DNA from: Rickettsia typhi
Lineage (GTDB): Bacteria > Pseudomonadota > Alphaproteobacteria > Rickettsiales > UBA1997
NCBI GenBank assembly: GCA_945888585.1
Contig: CAMDAI010000031.1
Span: 1 to 10,329, forward strand
Length of the DNA stretch: 10,329 nucleotides
Reading direction: 5' to 3'
Part shown: piece after piece, positions 1 through 7,461 of the stretch
Layout of the letters: each line of letters starts with the position of its first letter
How positions within the stretch are numbered: the stretch's first letter is position 1
Program-made: the position numbers and the translations under genes
Notes under the pieces: generated by a model
What the model saw: only the letters and a program-made list of their open reading frames with translations
What the model was told of the DNA's origin: nothing
Databases searched by the model: none

Positions 1-940
1 AGCAAAAGACTTAGCTAGCCGTGACGTAGTATCTCGTGCTATGACTATGGAAATTAATGCTGGTCGAGGTGTTGGCCCCCATAAAGATCATATCTATTTA
101 CATTTAGATCATCTTGATCCAAAAATTCTTCACGAAAGACTTCCGGGCATTTCCGAAAGTGCTAAAATTTTTGCCGGAGTTGACGTTACTAAACAACCAA
201 TTCCTGTAATTCCAACTGTTCACTACAATATGGGTGGTATTCCAACCAATTATCGTGGTGAAGTTGTTAATATCAAAAATGGCAAACAAGAAGTTGTTCC
301 GGGATTAATGGCTATCGGCGAAGCCGCTTGCGTTTCAGTACACGGCGCTAACCGCTTAGGTTCCAATTCATTACTAGATTTAGTAGTATTTGGCAGATCT
401 GCGGCAATTAGGGCCAGAGAAGTCATAACTCCCGACACTCCACACGCAGAATTACCCACAAATGCCGGTGAAGAAAGCTTAGCTAGATTCGACAAAATTC
501 GCAATTCTAAAGGAAAATCTTCAACTTCTAAAATCAGATTAGAAATGCAAAAAACTATGCAAAAACATGCTGCAGTATTTAGAACTGAAAATGTCATGAA
601 AGAAGGCACAGAAAAAATGGCAGAAATCTATAAAAGCTTTGAAGAACTTGGAATTTCTGATCGTGGATTAGTATGGAATAGCGATTTAGTTGAAGCTTTA
701 GAATTGGATAATTTAAGATCACAAGCTTTAGTTACTATCACTGCCGCCTTAAACAGAAAAGAAAGCCGCGGTGCTCACGCTAGAGATGACTATAAAGATC
801 GTGACGATCATGAATGGATGAAACATACAATCATCTGGTTAAATAAAAATGGTGAAAGCAAAATTGATTATCGTGACGTGGTTTTAAAACCAATGACCAA
901 CGATGTTTCAGCCTTCCCTCCTAAAAAAAGAGTTTATTAA
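1..940 (+). CDS. sdhA: Succinate dehydrogenase flavoprotein subunit (partial, C-terminal 312 residues)
   Basis: This is the catalytic flavoprotein of respiratory complex II, which oxidises succinate to fumarate on the cytoplasmic face of the inner membrane (EC 1.3.5.1) and passes electrons through FAD to SdhB. The reading frame is open from base 2, so the gene starts outside the window; the first ATG at 41 is internal. Visible landmarks (numbered from the first complete codon) are the ASRDVVSR segment near residue 5 with the catalytic-shuttle arginine (R286 in E. coli SdhA), the [11 protein letters not shown] segment with the substrate-binding His at about 74, and [19 protein letters not shown] with the dicarboxylate-binding Arg at about 118. 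The C terminus PPKKRVY is typical of alphaproteobacterial and mitochondrial SdhA. sdhB follows after 22 bases, which fits an sdh operon. I see no frameshift. Confidence 0.97.
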   Translation, partial: AKDLASRDVVSRAMTMEINAGRGVGPHKDHIYLHLDHLDPKILHERLPGISESAKIFAGVDVTKQPIPVIPTVHYNMGGIPTNYRGEVVNIKNGKQEVVPGLMAIGEAACVSVHGANRLGSNSLLDLVVFGRSAAIRAREVITPDTPHAELPTNAGEESLARFDKIRNSKGKSSTSKIRLEMQKTMQKHAAVFRTENVMKEGTEKMAEIYKSFEELGISDRGLVWNSDLVEALELDNLRSQALVTITAALNRKESRGAHARDDYKDRDDHEWMKHTIIWLNKNGESKIDYRDVVLKPMTNDVSAFPPKKRVY

Positions 941-962
941 TTAAATTGGAAACAAAAAGCAT

Positions 963-1763
963 ATGGCAGAGTTTAGACTTCCAAAAAATTCACAAATTGA
1001 CAAAAAAGCTGGCAAAACTCATAAAGCTCCTGAAGGAGCTACCAACATTAAAATTGTTGAGATTTATCGTTTTGATCCAGAAGATGCTGAACAAAAAAAT
1101 CCGCATATTGATCGTTTTGAAATTGATTTAGATAAATGTGGGCCAATGGTTCTTGATATCTTAATTAAAATCAAAGCTGAACAAGACAGTTCGCTTACTT
1201 TTCGTAGATCATGCCGTGAAGGAATTTGCGGTTCTTGCTCAATGAACATTGATGGAACCAATACCTTAGCCTGCACCAAATCAATTGCTGATTGTTGTAG
1301 TAACACCATCAAAATTTTTCCATTACCTCATATGCCAGTTATCAAGGATTTGGTTCCTGATTTAACTCACTTTTATGAGCAATATAAATCTGTAAAACCT
1401 TGGCTGCAAGCTTCCGATCCTAAACCTGGTCAAAGAGAAAGATTACAATCTCCCGAAGAACGTGAAAAACTAGACGGTCTTTATGAGTGTATTTTATGCG
1501 CCTCTTGTTCAACTTCATGCCCAAGTTATTGGTGGAATGGTGACGAATATTTAGGTCCTGCAACTTTATTACAAGCTTATCGTTTTATTGCTGATTCAAG
1601 AGATGAGGCAACTGATCAACGCCTAGAAGATTTGGAAGATCCTTTCAAATTATATCGTTGTCATACCATAATGAATTGTACCAACACTTGCCCTAAAGGC
1701 CTAAATCCAGCTAAGGCAATTGGCAGTATAAAACAAATGATTGTAGAACGTAAAGGTGTCTAA
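963..1763 (+). CDS. sdhB: Succinate dehydrogenase iron-sulfur subunit
   Basis: At 266 residues this is the full length expected for the iron-sulfur subunit of complex II, which relays electrons from SdhA FAD to quinone at the membrane anchor (SdhC/D, not in the window). The N-terminal ferredoxin domain carries the [2Fe-2S] cysteines C84, C89, C92 and C104 (motif [10 protein letters not shown]). The C-terminal domain carries C176, C179, C182 and C243, assigned to [4Fe-4S], and C186, C233 and C239, assigned to [3Fe-4S]; the spacing matches E. coli SdhB exactly in the C-terminal part. The ATG at 963 is preceded only by a distant GGAAA, so the ribosome binding site is weak. The gene sits 22 bases after sdhA, and its last 8 bases overlap the GTG start of the next gene. 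Confidence 0.97.
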   Translation: MAEFRLPKNSQIDKKAGKTHKAPEGATNIKIVEIYRFDPEDAEQKNPHIDRFEIDLDKCGPMVLDILIKIKAEQDSSLTFRRSCREGICGSCSMNIDGTNTLACTKSIADCCSNTIKIFPLPHMPVIKDLVPDLTHFYEQYKSVKPWLQASDPKPGQRERLQSPEEREKLDGLYECILCASCSTSCPSYWWNGDEYLGPATLLQAYRFIADSRDEATDQRLEDLEDPFKLYRCHTIMNCTNTCPKGLNPAKAIGSIKQMIVERKGV

Positions 1764-3024
1764 AACATCAAATAAACAAATTATATTTCTAGGCGCTGGC
1801 AAAATGGGCAGCGCCATTATTAATAATTTATTATCAAGCAGTTTTAGTTCTGATCAAATATCTGTTTTAAAACCAACTAAAGAAAACCAAATTTCTGGAA
1901 TAAAATATTTTTTTAAATATGAAGAATTTTTAAAAAATTATTCTGCTGATATTATATTTTTTGCCTTTAAACCACAGGACGCTAAATCAATTCTTGAAGA
2001 TCTAAAAAAATACCAACCATTTGATAAAAACACTATTTTCATTTCAATTTTAGCTGGAAAAAAAATTCAATTCTTTGAAGAAATTTTTGGCGATAAAATT
2101 AAATTAATCCGTTTAATGCCCAATTTACCAATCTTAGTTGGAGAAGGATTTTTTTCCTATTTTTGTAATAAAAATATTGAAAATGCAGAAATTAAAAAAA
2201 TTTCAGATTCAATCTTAAATACACTGGGAAAAAATATAAAACTAAAAAACGAAGATTTAATGGATGCAGCTACAGCAATTGCAGGAAGCGGCCCCGCCTA
2301 TTTATTTTCTTTTGCTGATGCTATTTTTGAAGCAACTAAAAAAGCGGGATTTGATGAAAAAGAAGCTCTGGAATTAACCAAACAAACCATTTTCGGCAGC
2401 GCTAAATTACTTAATGAATCAAAAGAATCATTTAAACAATTAAGCAAAAATGTAACAAGTAAAGGCGGTGTTACCGAAGCGGCACTTGATATTTTACAAA
2501 AAAAATACTCATTAGAAAATATTATCCAAGAAACAATAGAAGCCGGAATAAACCGTTCAGCAATTCTTGCTGGAAATAAACAAGAAAACTTAATTAAAAT
2601 TTATACTGATGGCGCTTGTTCTGGAAACCCTGGAAAAGGGGGATGGGGAGCGGTTTTAATGTGGGGAAATCATAAAAAAGAAATTAATGGTTTTAATGCC
2701 AACACCACCAATAACAAAATGGAATTAACTGCTGTAATTGAAGCAATTAAAGCAGTTAAAAAATCTTCTGAGATTAATATTTATACCGATAGTATCTATG
2801 TTAAAGATGGTATCACCAAATGGATTTTAAATTGGCGTGTTAATGGCTGGAAAGGCAAAGACAAAAAACCAATCAAAAACCTGGAATTATGGCAAGAATT
2901 AGATTTAGTAGCAGGTAAGCATAAAATTGATTGGCACTGGGTTAAGGGTCATAGCGGTGATAAATATAATGAAATTGCCGACAGTTTAGCTAGAAATGCA
3001 ATTGAAGATAAAATAATGAAATGA
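1756..3024 (+). CDS. proC-rnhA: Fusion of pyrroline-5-carboxylate reductase (ProC) and ribonuclease HI
   Basis: One 422-residue frame encodes two normally separate enzymes. Residues 1 to about 270 are ProC, which reduces pyrroline-5-carboxylate to proline with NAD(P)H (EC 1.5.1.2). It has the Rossmann motif GAGKMG at 13-18, AGSGPAYLF at 176-184, and the family signature around TSKGGVTE at 234-241. Residues from about 276 are a complete RNase HI (EC 3.1.26.4), which cuts RNA in RNA/DNA hybrids. D285, E323, D345 and D409 match E. coli D10, E48, D70 and D134 with identical spacing, and H399 matches H124. The linker is only about ten residues and contains no in-frame ATG, GTG or TTG, so RNase HI has no obvious start of its own. 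The GTG start overlaps the sdhB stop by 8 bases, suggesting translational coupling; the next in-frame Met lies inside the Rossmann motif. The stop overlaps the next gene as ATGA. A sequencing indel that joined two genes is possible but unsupported. Confidence 0.93.
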   Translation: MSKTSNKQIIFLGAGKMGSAIINNLLSSSFSSDQISVLKPTKENQISGIKYFFKYEEFLKNYSADIIFFAFKPQDAKSILEDLKKYQPFDKNTIFISILAGKKIQFFEEIFGDKIKLIRLMPNLPILVGEGFFSYFCNKNIENAEIKKISDSILNTLGKNIKLKNEDLMDAATAIAGSGPAYLFSFADAIFEATKKAGFDEKEALELTKQTIFGSAKLLNESKESFKQLSKNVTSKGGVTEAALDILQKKYSLENIIQETIEAGINRSAILAGNKQENLIKIYTDGACSGNPGKGGWGAVLMWGNHKKEINGFNANTTNNKMELTAVIEAIKAVKKSSEINIYTDSIYVKDGITKWILNWRVNGWKGKDKKPIKNLELWQELDLVAGKHKIDWHWVKGHSGDKYNEIADSLARNAIEDKIMK

Positions 3025-3530
3025 AAGTTATAGAACCATCAGAACAAGATATTTTTGATTATAAATTAGCCGTACAGTCTTTTGAAAAGTACAATGGATT
3101 TGGAGCTATTCGAATTGACGATTCAATAAATTCCTTTAGTTACAATCGTATGAAATTGGATTGGGTTATTGAACCACATTTATGGATAATGGTAAAAATA
3201 ACCAAAGAAGACTTTACGTATTTGTGGGAAGACATTTTTAAGATAAATTCTGATGAAAGAAGTTCATTTAAAGAAGCTGCAAACTCAAAGGAATTTTTTA
3301 TTTTCATAAAAGCTATAAAACTAAGAAAAATTTTTAAAAGTTTTTGGGTAGCAAACTTTACTCTATTATTTGATAAATTTCAAATTTATGGAGGATCTAT
3401 CGGATGTGGTAGCCAATCTGAAGTTTGGTGCATATCCCATAAATTACTATCATATAGATGGGAAGAAAATGCAGAAGAAAGATGTATAATGTACAATAGT
3501 TTCTTTGATGCCGCCAAGTCTTACCAATAA
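3021..3530 (+). CDS. Hypothetical protein, 169 residues, unrecognised
   Basis: I do not recognise the family. The ATG overlaps the stop of the ProC-RNase HI gene (ATGA at 3021-3024), so it is probably translated by coupling from the same transcript; no good Shine-Dalgarno is visible. The product has no signal peptide or clear membrane segment. It is rich in aromatic residues, with six tryptophans (for example DWVIEPHLWIM near residues 47-57), and has three cysteines in its C-terminal part, including GGSIGCGSQSEVWC. That composition suggests a small folded cytosolic domain rather than chance translation. It is the last gene before convergent transcription from the transporter operon, a position where accessory genes often sit. 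It could be lineage-specific or recently acquired. I am fairly sure it is a real gene and have no support for any function. Confidence 0.7.
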   Translation: MKVIEPSEQDIFDYKLAVQSFEKYNGFGAIRIDDSINSFSYNRMKLDWVIEPHLWIMVKITKEDFTYLWEDIFKINSDERSSFKEAANSKEFFIFIKAIKLRKIFKSFWVANFTLLFDKFQIYGGSIGCGSQSEVWCISHKLLSYRWEENAEERCIMYNSFFDAAKSYQ

Positions 3531-3537
3531 TCTTGGC
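3513..3537. terminator. Weak inverted repeat between convergent genes
   Basis: GCCAAG at 3513-3518 pairs with CTTGGC at 3532-3537 around a 13-base loop, overlapping the stop of the 169-residue gene and lying 21 bases from the stop of the opposing transporter gene. The position suits a bidirectional terminator, but there is no clear T-tract on either side and the stem is only six base pairs. This is a tentative call. Confidence 0.25.
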
Positions 3538-3558
3538 ATTAATAAATGGAAAATAATT

Positions 3559-5157
3559 CTAATTTATAAATATTTCTATCAACTTCTTAGTGTAATTCTC
3601 TTTTGGATCTTGGATAATTTGCTTGGCAGATCCAAATTCCGCAATCATTCCATCCTTCATTACCATAATATTATTACTAACTGATCTAATTACATCTAAA
3701 TCATGTGAAATAAAAATATAAGAGATTTTATAATTTTTTTTAAGCTGATTAAGTAATTTTAAAATTTCATCTTGAGTAATTAAATCTAGTGACGATGTAG
3801 GTTCATCCAATATTAAAATTTCCGGATTTAAAATTAAACTACGAGCAATTGCCACTCTTTGGCGCTGACCACCGCTTAATTGATGCGGATAATAATCGGC
3901 CATTTTTACATTCAAACCAACTTCAACCAATATTTTATTTACCTTATCTTCAATTGGTAAATGGTGAATTATTAAGCCTTCTTCAATTATTTTACTAATT
4001 TTCATTCTTGGATTTAGGCTGCTATATGGATCTTGAAAAATAATTTGAATCTTTTTTCTGAGATTATTTTTTTGAGATTTGTTTAAATTTTTAATATTCA
4101 CCTCATCAATAATAACATCACCACTACTTTCAATTAAATTAGCAATAGCAAAAGCTAAAGTTGATTTACCACTACCACTACCACCAATAATTCCAAGAGT
4201 TTTACCTTGTTTTAAATCAAAAGAAATATTGTTATTTGCTTTTAAATATTGCTTTACAATTCCAAAGAAATTTTTTCTTAATGGAAAAGTAACAGTTAGA
4301 TTTTTTACTTCTAAAATAATTTTTGAATTGTGATATTGTCCCTTGGCAGAAACTGGTTCTTTTAAATTTGATGATAAAGCAGAAATCAAAGATTTAGTAT
4401 ATTGATGCTGGGGATTGGTAAAAATATTATCCACCGAACCTCTCTCATAAATTTCTCCTCTATTCATCACCAAAACATTATCGGCCAATATTTTTACTAA
4501 CCTTAAATTATGAGTAATAAATAAAATGGTTAGATTCAATTTATCTCGCAAATCTAATAATAACTTCAATATTTCATTTTGAGTTGCAACATCAAGTGCA
4601 GTTGTTGGCTCATCAGCTATTAGTAATTTTGGATTATTAGCTAAAGCAATTGCAATCATAACTCTCTGACGCTGACCACCAGATAATTGATGTGGATAAG
4701 AATCCAAGCGATCTGTAAAATTTTTTAAATCAACCAAATCAAGCAATTCATTTACTCTTTGTCCAACTTGTTTTGATGAAAATTTATAATGAATTGAAAT
4801 TGCTTCAGAAATTTGTTTTCTAATTGTGTGAAGCGGATTTAACGAAGAAACTGGATCTTGAAAAATCATCCCAATATCTTTTCCTCTAATCTTAGTCAAA
4901 GAATCTTCACTCAAAGTTAGAAGATCCATCTTATCAAAAATAACTTGGCCAGAAATTGTGGCATTATGAGCAAGTAATTTCATAATTGACAAAGCAGTAA
5001 CTGATTTTCCAGAACCACTCTGCCCTACAATTGCCGTTATTTTTCCTGGCAAAAGATCAAAAGAAATATTATTGACTACTTTAAGTTGATGGCCAGAAAC
5101 TTGGAATGAGATTGAGAGGTTTTTTACTTCCATGAAAGTATGATTTATTTTATCCAT
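3559..5157 (-). CDS. yejF: Peptide ABC transporter, fused double ATP-binding subunit (YejF type)
   Basis: This 532-residue protein contains two complete ABC ATPase domains in tandem, as in YejF and DppD-DppF-type fusions that power oligopeptide (and microcin C-like) uptake across the inner membrane. Domain 1 has Walker A GQSGSGKS (45-52), signature LSGGQ (158-162), Walker B LLIADE (178-183) and H-loop His216. Domain 2 has GGSGSGKS (325-332), LSGGQ (427-431), LILDE (448-452) and His485. Each domain ends in an oligopeptide-transporter tail motif (HQYTKSLISAL at 251-261; NYTKKLIEIF at 521-530). Both ATPase sites look intact. The start at 5157 overlaps the upstream gene by 13 bases; Met9 (5133) is an alternative that would leave an 11-base gap, and no Shine-Dalgarno decides between them. 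No permease or substrate-binding gene is in the window, so the partners must be encoded elsewhere. The exact substrate is not determined by sequence. Confidence 0.93.
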   Translation of the reverse strand: MDKINHTFMEVKNLSISFQVSGHQLKVVNNISFDLLPGKITAIVGQSGSGKSVTALSIMKLLAHNATISGQVIFDKMDLLTLSEDSLTKIRGKDIGMIFQDPVSSLNPLHTIRKQISEAISIHYKFSSKQVGQRVNELLDLVDLKNFTDRLDSYPHQLSGGQRQRVMIAIALANNPKLLIADEPTTALDVATQNEILKLLLDLRDKLNLTILFITHNLRLVKILADNVLVMNRGEIYERGSVDNIFTNPQHQYTKSLISALSSNLKEPVSAKGQYHNSKIILEVKNLTVTFPLRKNFFGIVKQYLKANNNISFDLKQGKTLGIIGGSGSGKSTLAFAIANLIESSGDVIIDEVNIKNLNKSQKNNLRKKIQIIFQDPYSSLNPRMKISKIIEEGLIIHHLPIEDKVNKILVEVGLNVKMADYYPHQLSGGQRQRVAIARSLILNPEILILDEPTSSLDLITQDEILKLLNQLKKNYKISYIFISHDLDVIRSVSNNIMVMKDGMIAEFGSAKQIIQDPKENYTKKLIEIFIN

Positions 5158-6281
5158 ATTCCCAAGTCAAGAGTGATTCCTGTTTTCCTTCTCAAGTTTG
5201 CTATTGCGATTGCGATGCCCACACTTGTCAATGTCATATTTTTGAGCGAAGATGTTATCCAAACATCAAATAGTCCAGCCATAAAATCCCCTTGTGCCTT
5301 AATAATTTCTTCTACCTCATTCGGATTCATTTGATAGTTATTTAAGAATGGAGTCAGTTTATTTATTTGCTCTTGTCCAAGTCCCGCAAGTTTTGCTTCT
5401 GTCTCCAGATTTTTATCATTTAAAGCGTTAACTTGAAATTTAGTTGCGTCTTGTAAGCAAGGTATAATTAGAGTTGGATATTGCTCTAATGTATGCCCCG
5501 CTGATTCAAATTGTTCTTTTGTAAATCCTTTACAAAAAATTCCTTTGTACATTTCCAAAAAAATATCCTCAATATATTTAAAACCCAAACTAATTGAACC
5601 GCAGCCAGCGAATTCAAGATGCTGATATAATGAAAGTTCCTTTGAAAGATTTGCTGTAAAAGGAGCAATGTATTCGTTTAAGTAATCTTTTAGATTTGGA
5701 ATATTAATGACTTGAAAATTTCTTAAATACTTTAGGATGAAAATAAGTGTCAATGTATCAAGTTGGCTAATCGTCAACTTGGGAACTATAGATAAACTTT
5801 CATCTAAAACAATTTGCTTTAAATTTCTTTCTTGTTGTGCTGCTCTATCAACCAAAATATCAACAAGCATATCAGATAAATCTTTATCGCCTGTCTTTGC
5901 ATATTCTTTTTGTGCTGTAAAAATTGCATACTGCATTCCGGGGTCTTCCATTGAATTAATGGCTTCGGGTTTCCGTTCTTGAATTTTGGTTAAAAAGTCA
6001 TCAATAAGTTCCTCTGCTCTTTGTCTTGCAGTAGGAGCCGCTTTTTCAGATAACTCAGGATAGTTGGACTTGAAAACATCAACTGCAATATTTTTTGCAT
6101 CTTTGTATGTGATGCCTTGATTAATAACTATAGTCTGTTCTTGAGAATTGAATGCTATCAAAGCTGCAACTAATCCGATTGAAGTAACCAATGGTTCCCA
6201 TCCAGGACTTGTCATTAGCCAAATCAATGAACCTAAAAGCCCTGCGATGGCTAGAATGATTAAGGTTATTTTTTTTGTCAT
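5145..6281 (-). CDS. Membrane-anchored protein of unknown function, resembling the LPO_1073/Vpar_1526 family
   Basis: This 378-residue protein has two N-terminal hydrophobic segments (about 5-23 and 30-44) that should form a membrane hairpin, followed by a mostly helical soluble region. From about residue 55 the sequence (QGITYKDAKNIAVDVFKSNY, then ARQRAEELIDDFL, QYAIFTAQKEYAKTGDKDL and YQHLEFAGCGSISLG) resembles from memory the LPO_1073/Vpar_1526 family, a group of uncharacterised proteins scattered across distant bacteria. That assignment needs a profile search. In the members I recall, the region before this conserved part is a short polar leader, so the membrane hairpin here may be a variant. 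The C-terminal part has another hydrophobic stretch (about 351-363). The gene end overlaps the yejF start by 13 bases, so the two are probably cotranscribed. The patchy family distribution suggests horizontal acquisition. No enzymatic motif is apparent. Confidence 0.8.
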   Translation of the reverse strand: MTKKITLIILAIAGLLGSLIWLMTSPGWEPLVTSIGLVAALIAFNSQEQTIVINQGITYKDAKNIAVDVFKSNYPELSEKAAPTARQRAEELIDDFLTKIQERKPEAINSMEDPGMQYAIFTAQKEYAKTGDKDLSDMLVDILVDRAAQQERNLKQIVLDESLSIVPKLTISQLDTLTLIFILKYLRNFQVINIPNLKDYLNEYIAPFTANLSKELSLYQHLEFAGCGSISLGFKYIEDIFLEMYKGIFCKGFTKEQFESAGHTLEQYPTLIIPCLQDATKFQVNALNDKNLETEAKLAGLGQEQINKLTPFLNNYQMNPNEVEEIIKAQGDFMAGLFDVWITSSLKNMTLTSVGIAIAIANLRRKTGITLDLGIWIK

Positions 6282-6310
6282 AATACTCGATTGATTTACA
6301 TTTCTGTCAA
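6280..6310 (-). promoter_or_regulatory. Possible promoter for the membrane protein and yejF pair
   Basis: On the minus strand a perfect TTGACA (6305-6310) lies upstream of the gene starting at 6281. The best -10 candidate, TATTAT (6280-6285), is 19 bases away and overlaps the start codon; the alternative AGTATT at 17 bases spacing is a poor match. If the TATTAT box is used, transcription would begin inside the annotated gene, so either the box or the start codon is wrong. Treat as tentative. Confidence 0.3.
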
Positions 6311-6353
6311 TATGCCAAAATACTGGTTGTAGGAATAGAATAATAACTCCTAT

Positions 6354-6373
6354 TCAAGTCATTTATGGCTTGA
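6354..6373. repeat. Hairpin in the gap downstream of fba
   Basis: TCAAGTCA (6354-6361) and TGGCTTGA (6366-6373) form an eight-pair stem with one G-T wobble and a TTTA loop. It lies in the 167-base gap between the fba stop and the membrane protein start. It is followed by TTTCTTCC on the plus strand and by no T-tract on the minus strand, so it is not a convincing terminator for fba, although it could stabilise that transcript's 3' end. The rest of this gap (6282-6448) contains no complete gene; a short protein-like frame on the plus strand is discussed in the findings. Confidence 0.35.
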
Positions 6374-6448
6374 TTTCTTCCATCGAAAAAGAAAGACATC
6401 AAATTTGGCAACAACAAAACAAAGATACGGAATATTAGGAAAGACAGA

Positions 6449-7378
6449 TTAAAATCTACCTTGATAAATTTTTATGATTTTATCTAACATGGCCAAAGCT
6501 TCTTCTCTTGGACGTTGAAAAGTGTTTCTACCAATGATTGAACCATTAGCGCCACCTCTATAAATTTCTCTAATTTCATTATAAATATCATCTTCACCTT
6601 TGGCATTTCCACCAGAGAACACCACAATTCTTCTGCCATTAAAACAGGCTTGAACAACATGTTCAATTCTTTCTTTCATGGTTGCTAGAGGAATTTTCAT
6701 TTTATCATAAACCTTAATTGCATCTAAATTTTCTAAAGCCGGAGTTGGAGGCTTAACCTTAATGATATGAGCGCCAATCAAAGCAGCAATGTGAGCTCCG
6801 TAAGCACAGATATCAACCGCAGTTTCACCAACCTTTGATAAATCACCACCTCTTGGGTAAGACCAAACCACAACAGCTAATCCATAGGCTTTGGCTTCTT
6901 CAGCCATTTCTTTAATTTCCTCAATCATCTCAAAAGCCGCATCACTTCCTGGATAAATAGTAAAGCCAATTGCTGAGCATCCTAAGCGAATAGCATCTTG
7001 CACTGATGCAGTCGTAGCTTGAGCAGGAGCGGTTCCACCATTATGAAGGGAATTGGAACTATTAACTTTTAAAATAGTTGGAATTGCACCGGCAAAAGTA
7101 TCAGCACCAGCTTCTAACATTCCCAAAGGGGCGGCATAAGCATTCAAACCTGCATCAATTGCTAATTGATAGTGATAATGAGGGTCATAAGCGGCTGGAT
7201 TAACAGCAAAACTTCTGGCCGGGCCATGTTCAAAACCTTGATCAACCGGAAGAATAACTAATTTACCAGTTCCACCTAATTTTCCTTCCATTAAAATTCT
7301 AGCTAAATTGACCTTAGTTCCAGGACAATCGCTTTCATAATTAGACAGGATTTTTTTAACTTGCTTAGTAATTTTCAT
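6449..7378 (-). CDS. fba: Class I fructose-bisphosphate aldolase (archaeal/DhnA type)
   Basis: This 309-residue enzyme cleaves fructose 1,6-bisphosphate to glyceraldehyde 3-phosphate and dihydroxyacetone phosphate, or does the reverse in gluconeogenesis (EC 4.1.2.13), in the cytoplasm. It belongs to the Schiff-base class I DhnA family, not the zinc-dependent class II. Visible features are LPVDQGFEHGP (43-53) at the first barrel strand, the predicted Schiff-base Lys207 in GAHIIKVKPP, and the phosphate-binding strands FSGGNAKGE (254-262) and GGANGSIIGRNTFQRP (275-290). Length is as expected for the family. The ATG at 7378 has only a weak purine-rich region upstream. It is transcribed divergently from rsmG and seems to be a single-gene unit with its own promoter in the 83-base gap. 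Rickettsiales such as Wolbachia and Ehrlichia are known to carry this aldolase type, which supports the proposed lineage. Confidence 0.95.
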   Translation of the reverse strand: MKITKQVKKILSNYESDCPGTKVNLARILMEGKLGGTGKLVILPVDQGFEHGPARSFAVNPAAYDPHYHYQLAIDAGLNAYAAPLGMLEAGADTFAGAIPTILKVNSSNSLHNGGTAPAQATTASVQDAIRLGCSAIGFTIYPGSDAAFEMIEEIKEMAEEAKAYGLAVVVWSYPRGGDLSKVGETAVDICAYGAHIAALIGAHIIKVKPPTPALENLDAIKVYDKMKIPLATMKERIEHVVQACFNGRRIVVFSGGNAKGEDDIYNEIREIYRGGANGSIIGRNTFQRPREEALAMLDKIIKIYQGRF

Positions 7379-7420
7379 AAATTTTCTAGATTTTTGATGC
7401 GATTTTTATTGATTTATCTT

Positions 7421-7448
7421 AATATATTTGAGGTTTTATCTTCGTCAA
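7421..7448 (-). promoter_or_regulatory. Promoter candidate for fba
   Basis: Reading the minus strand, TTGACG (7443-7448, five of six to consensus) is followed after 16 bases by TATATT (7421-7426, five of six). Transcription would start near 7414 and give a leader of about 35 bases before the fba ATG at 7378. This is the best sigma-70-like promoter in the window. I find no equally good promoter for rsmG in the same gap. Confidence 0.5.
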
Positions 7449-7461
7449 GTTTTTTCAAGCC

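Noticed and set aside
250..609. 119-residue open frame on the minus strand inside sdhA
   Set aside because: It is fully antisense to well-conserved SdhA sequence and its translation resembles no protein; it is a shadow of the real gene.
2560..2610. Separate rnhA gene starting inside the linker
   Set aside because: No ATG, GTG or TTG is in frame between the ProC end and the RNase HI first strand; only rare ATT codons are available, so a fusion is the simpler reading.
5140..5334. 64-residue plus-strand frame across the yejF and membrane protein junction
   Set aside because: It is antisense to two overlapping genes and has no recognisable domain.
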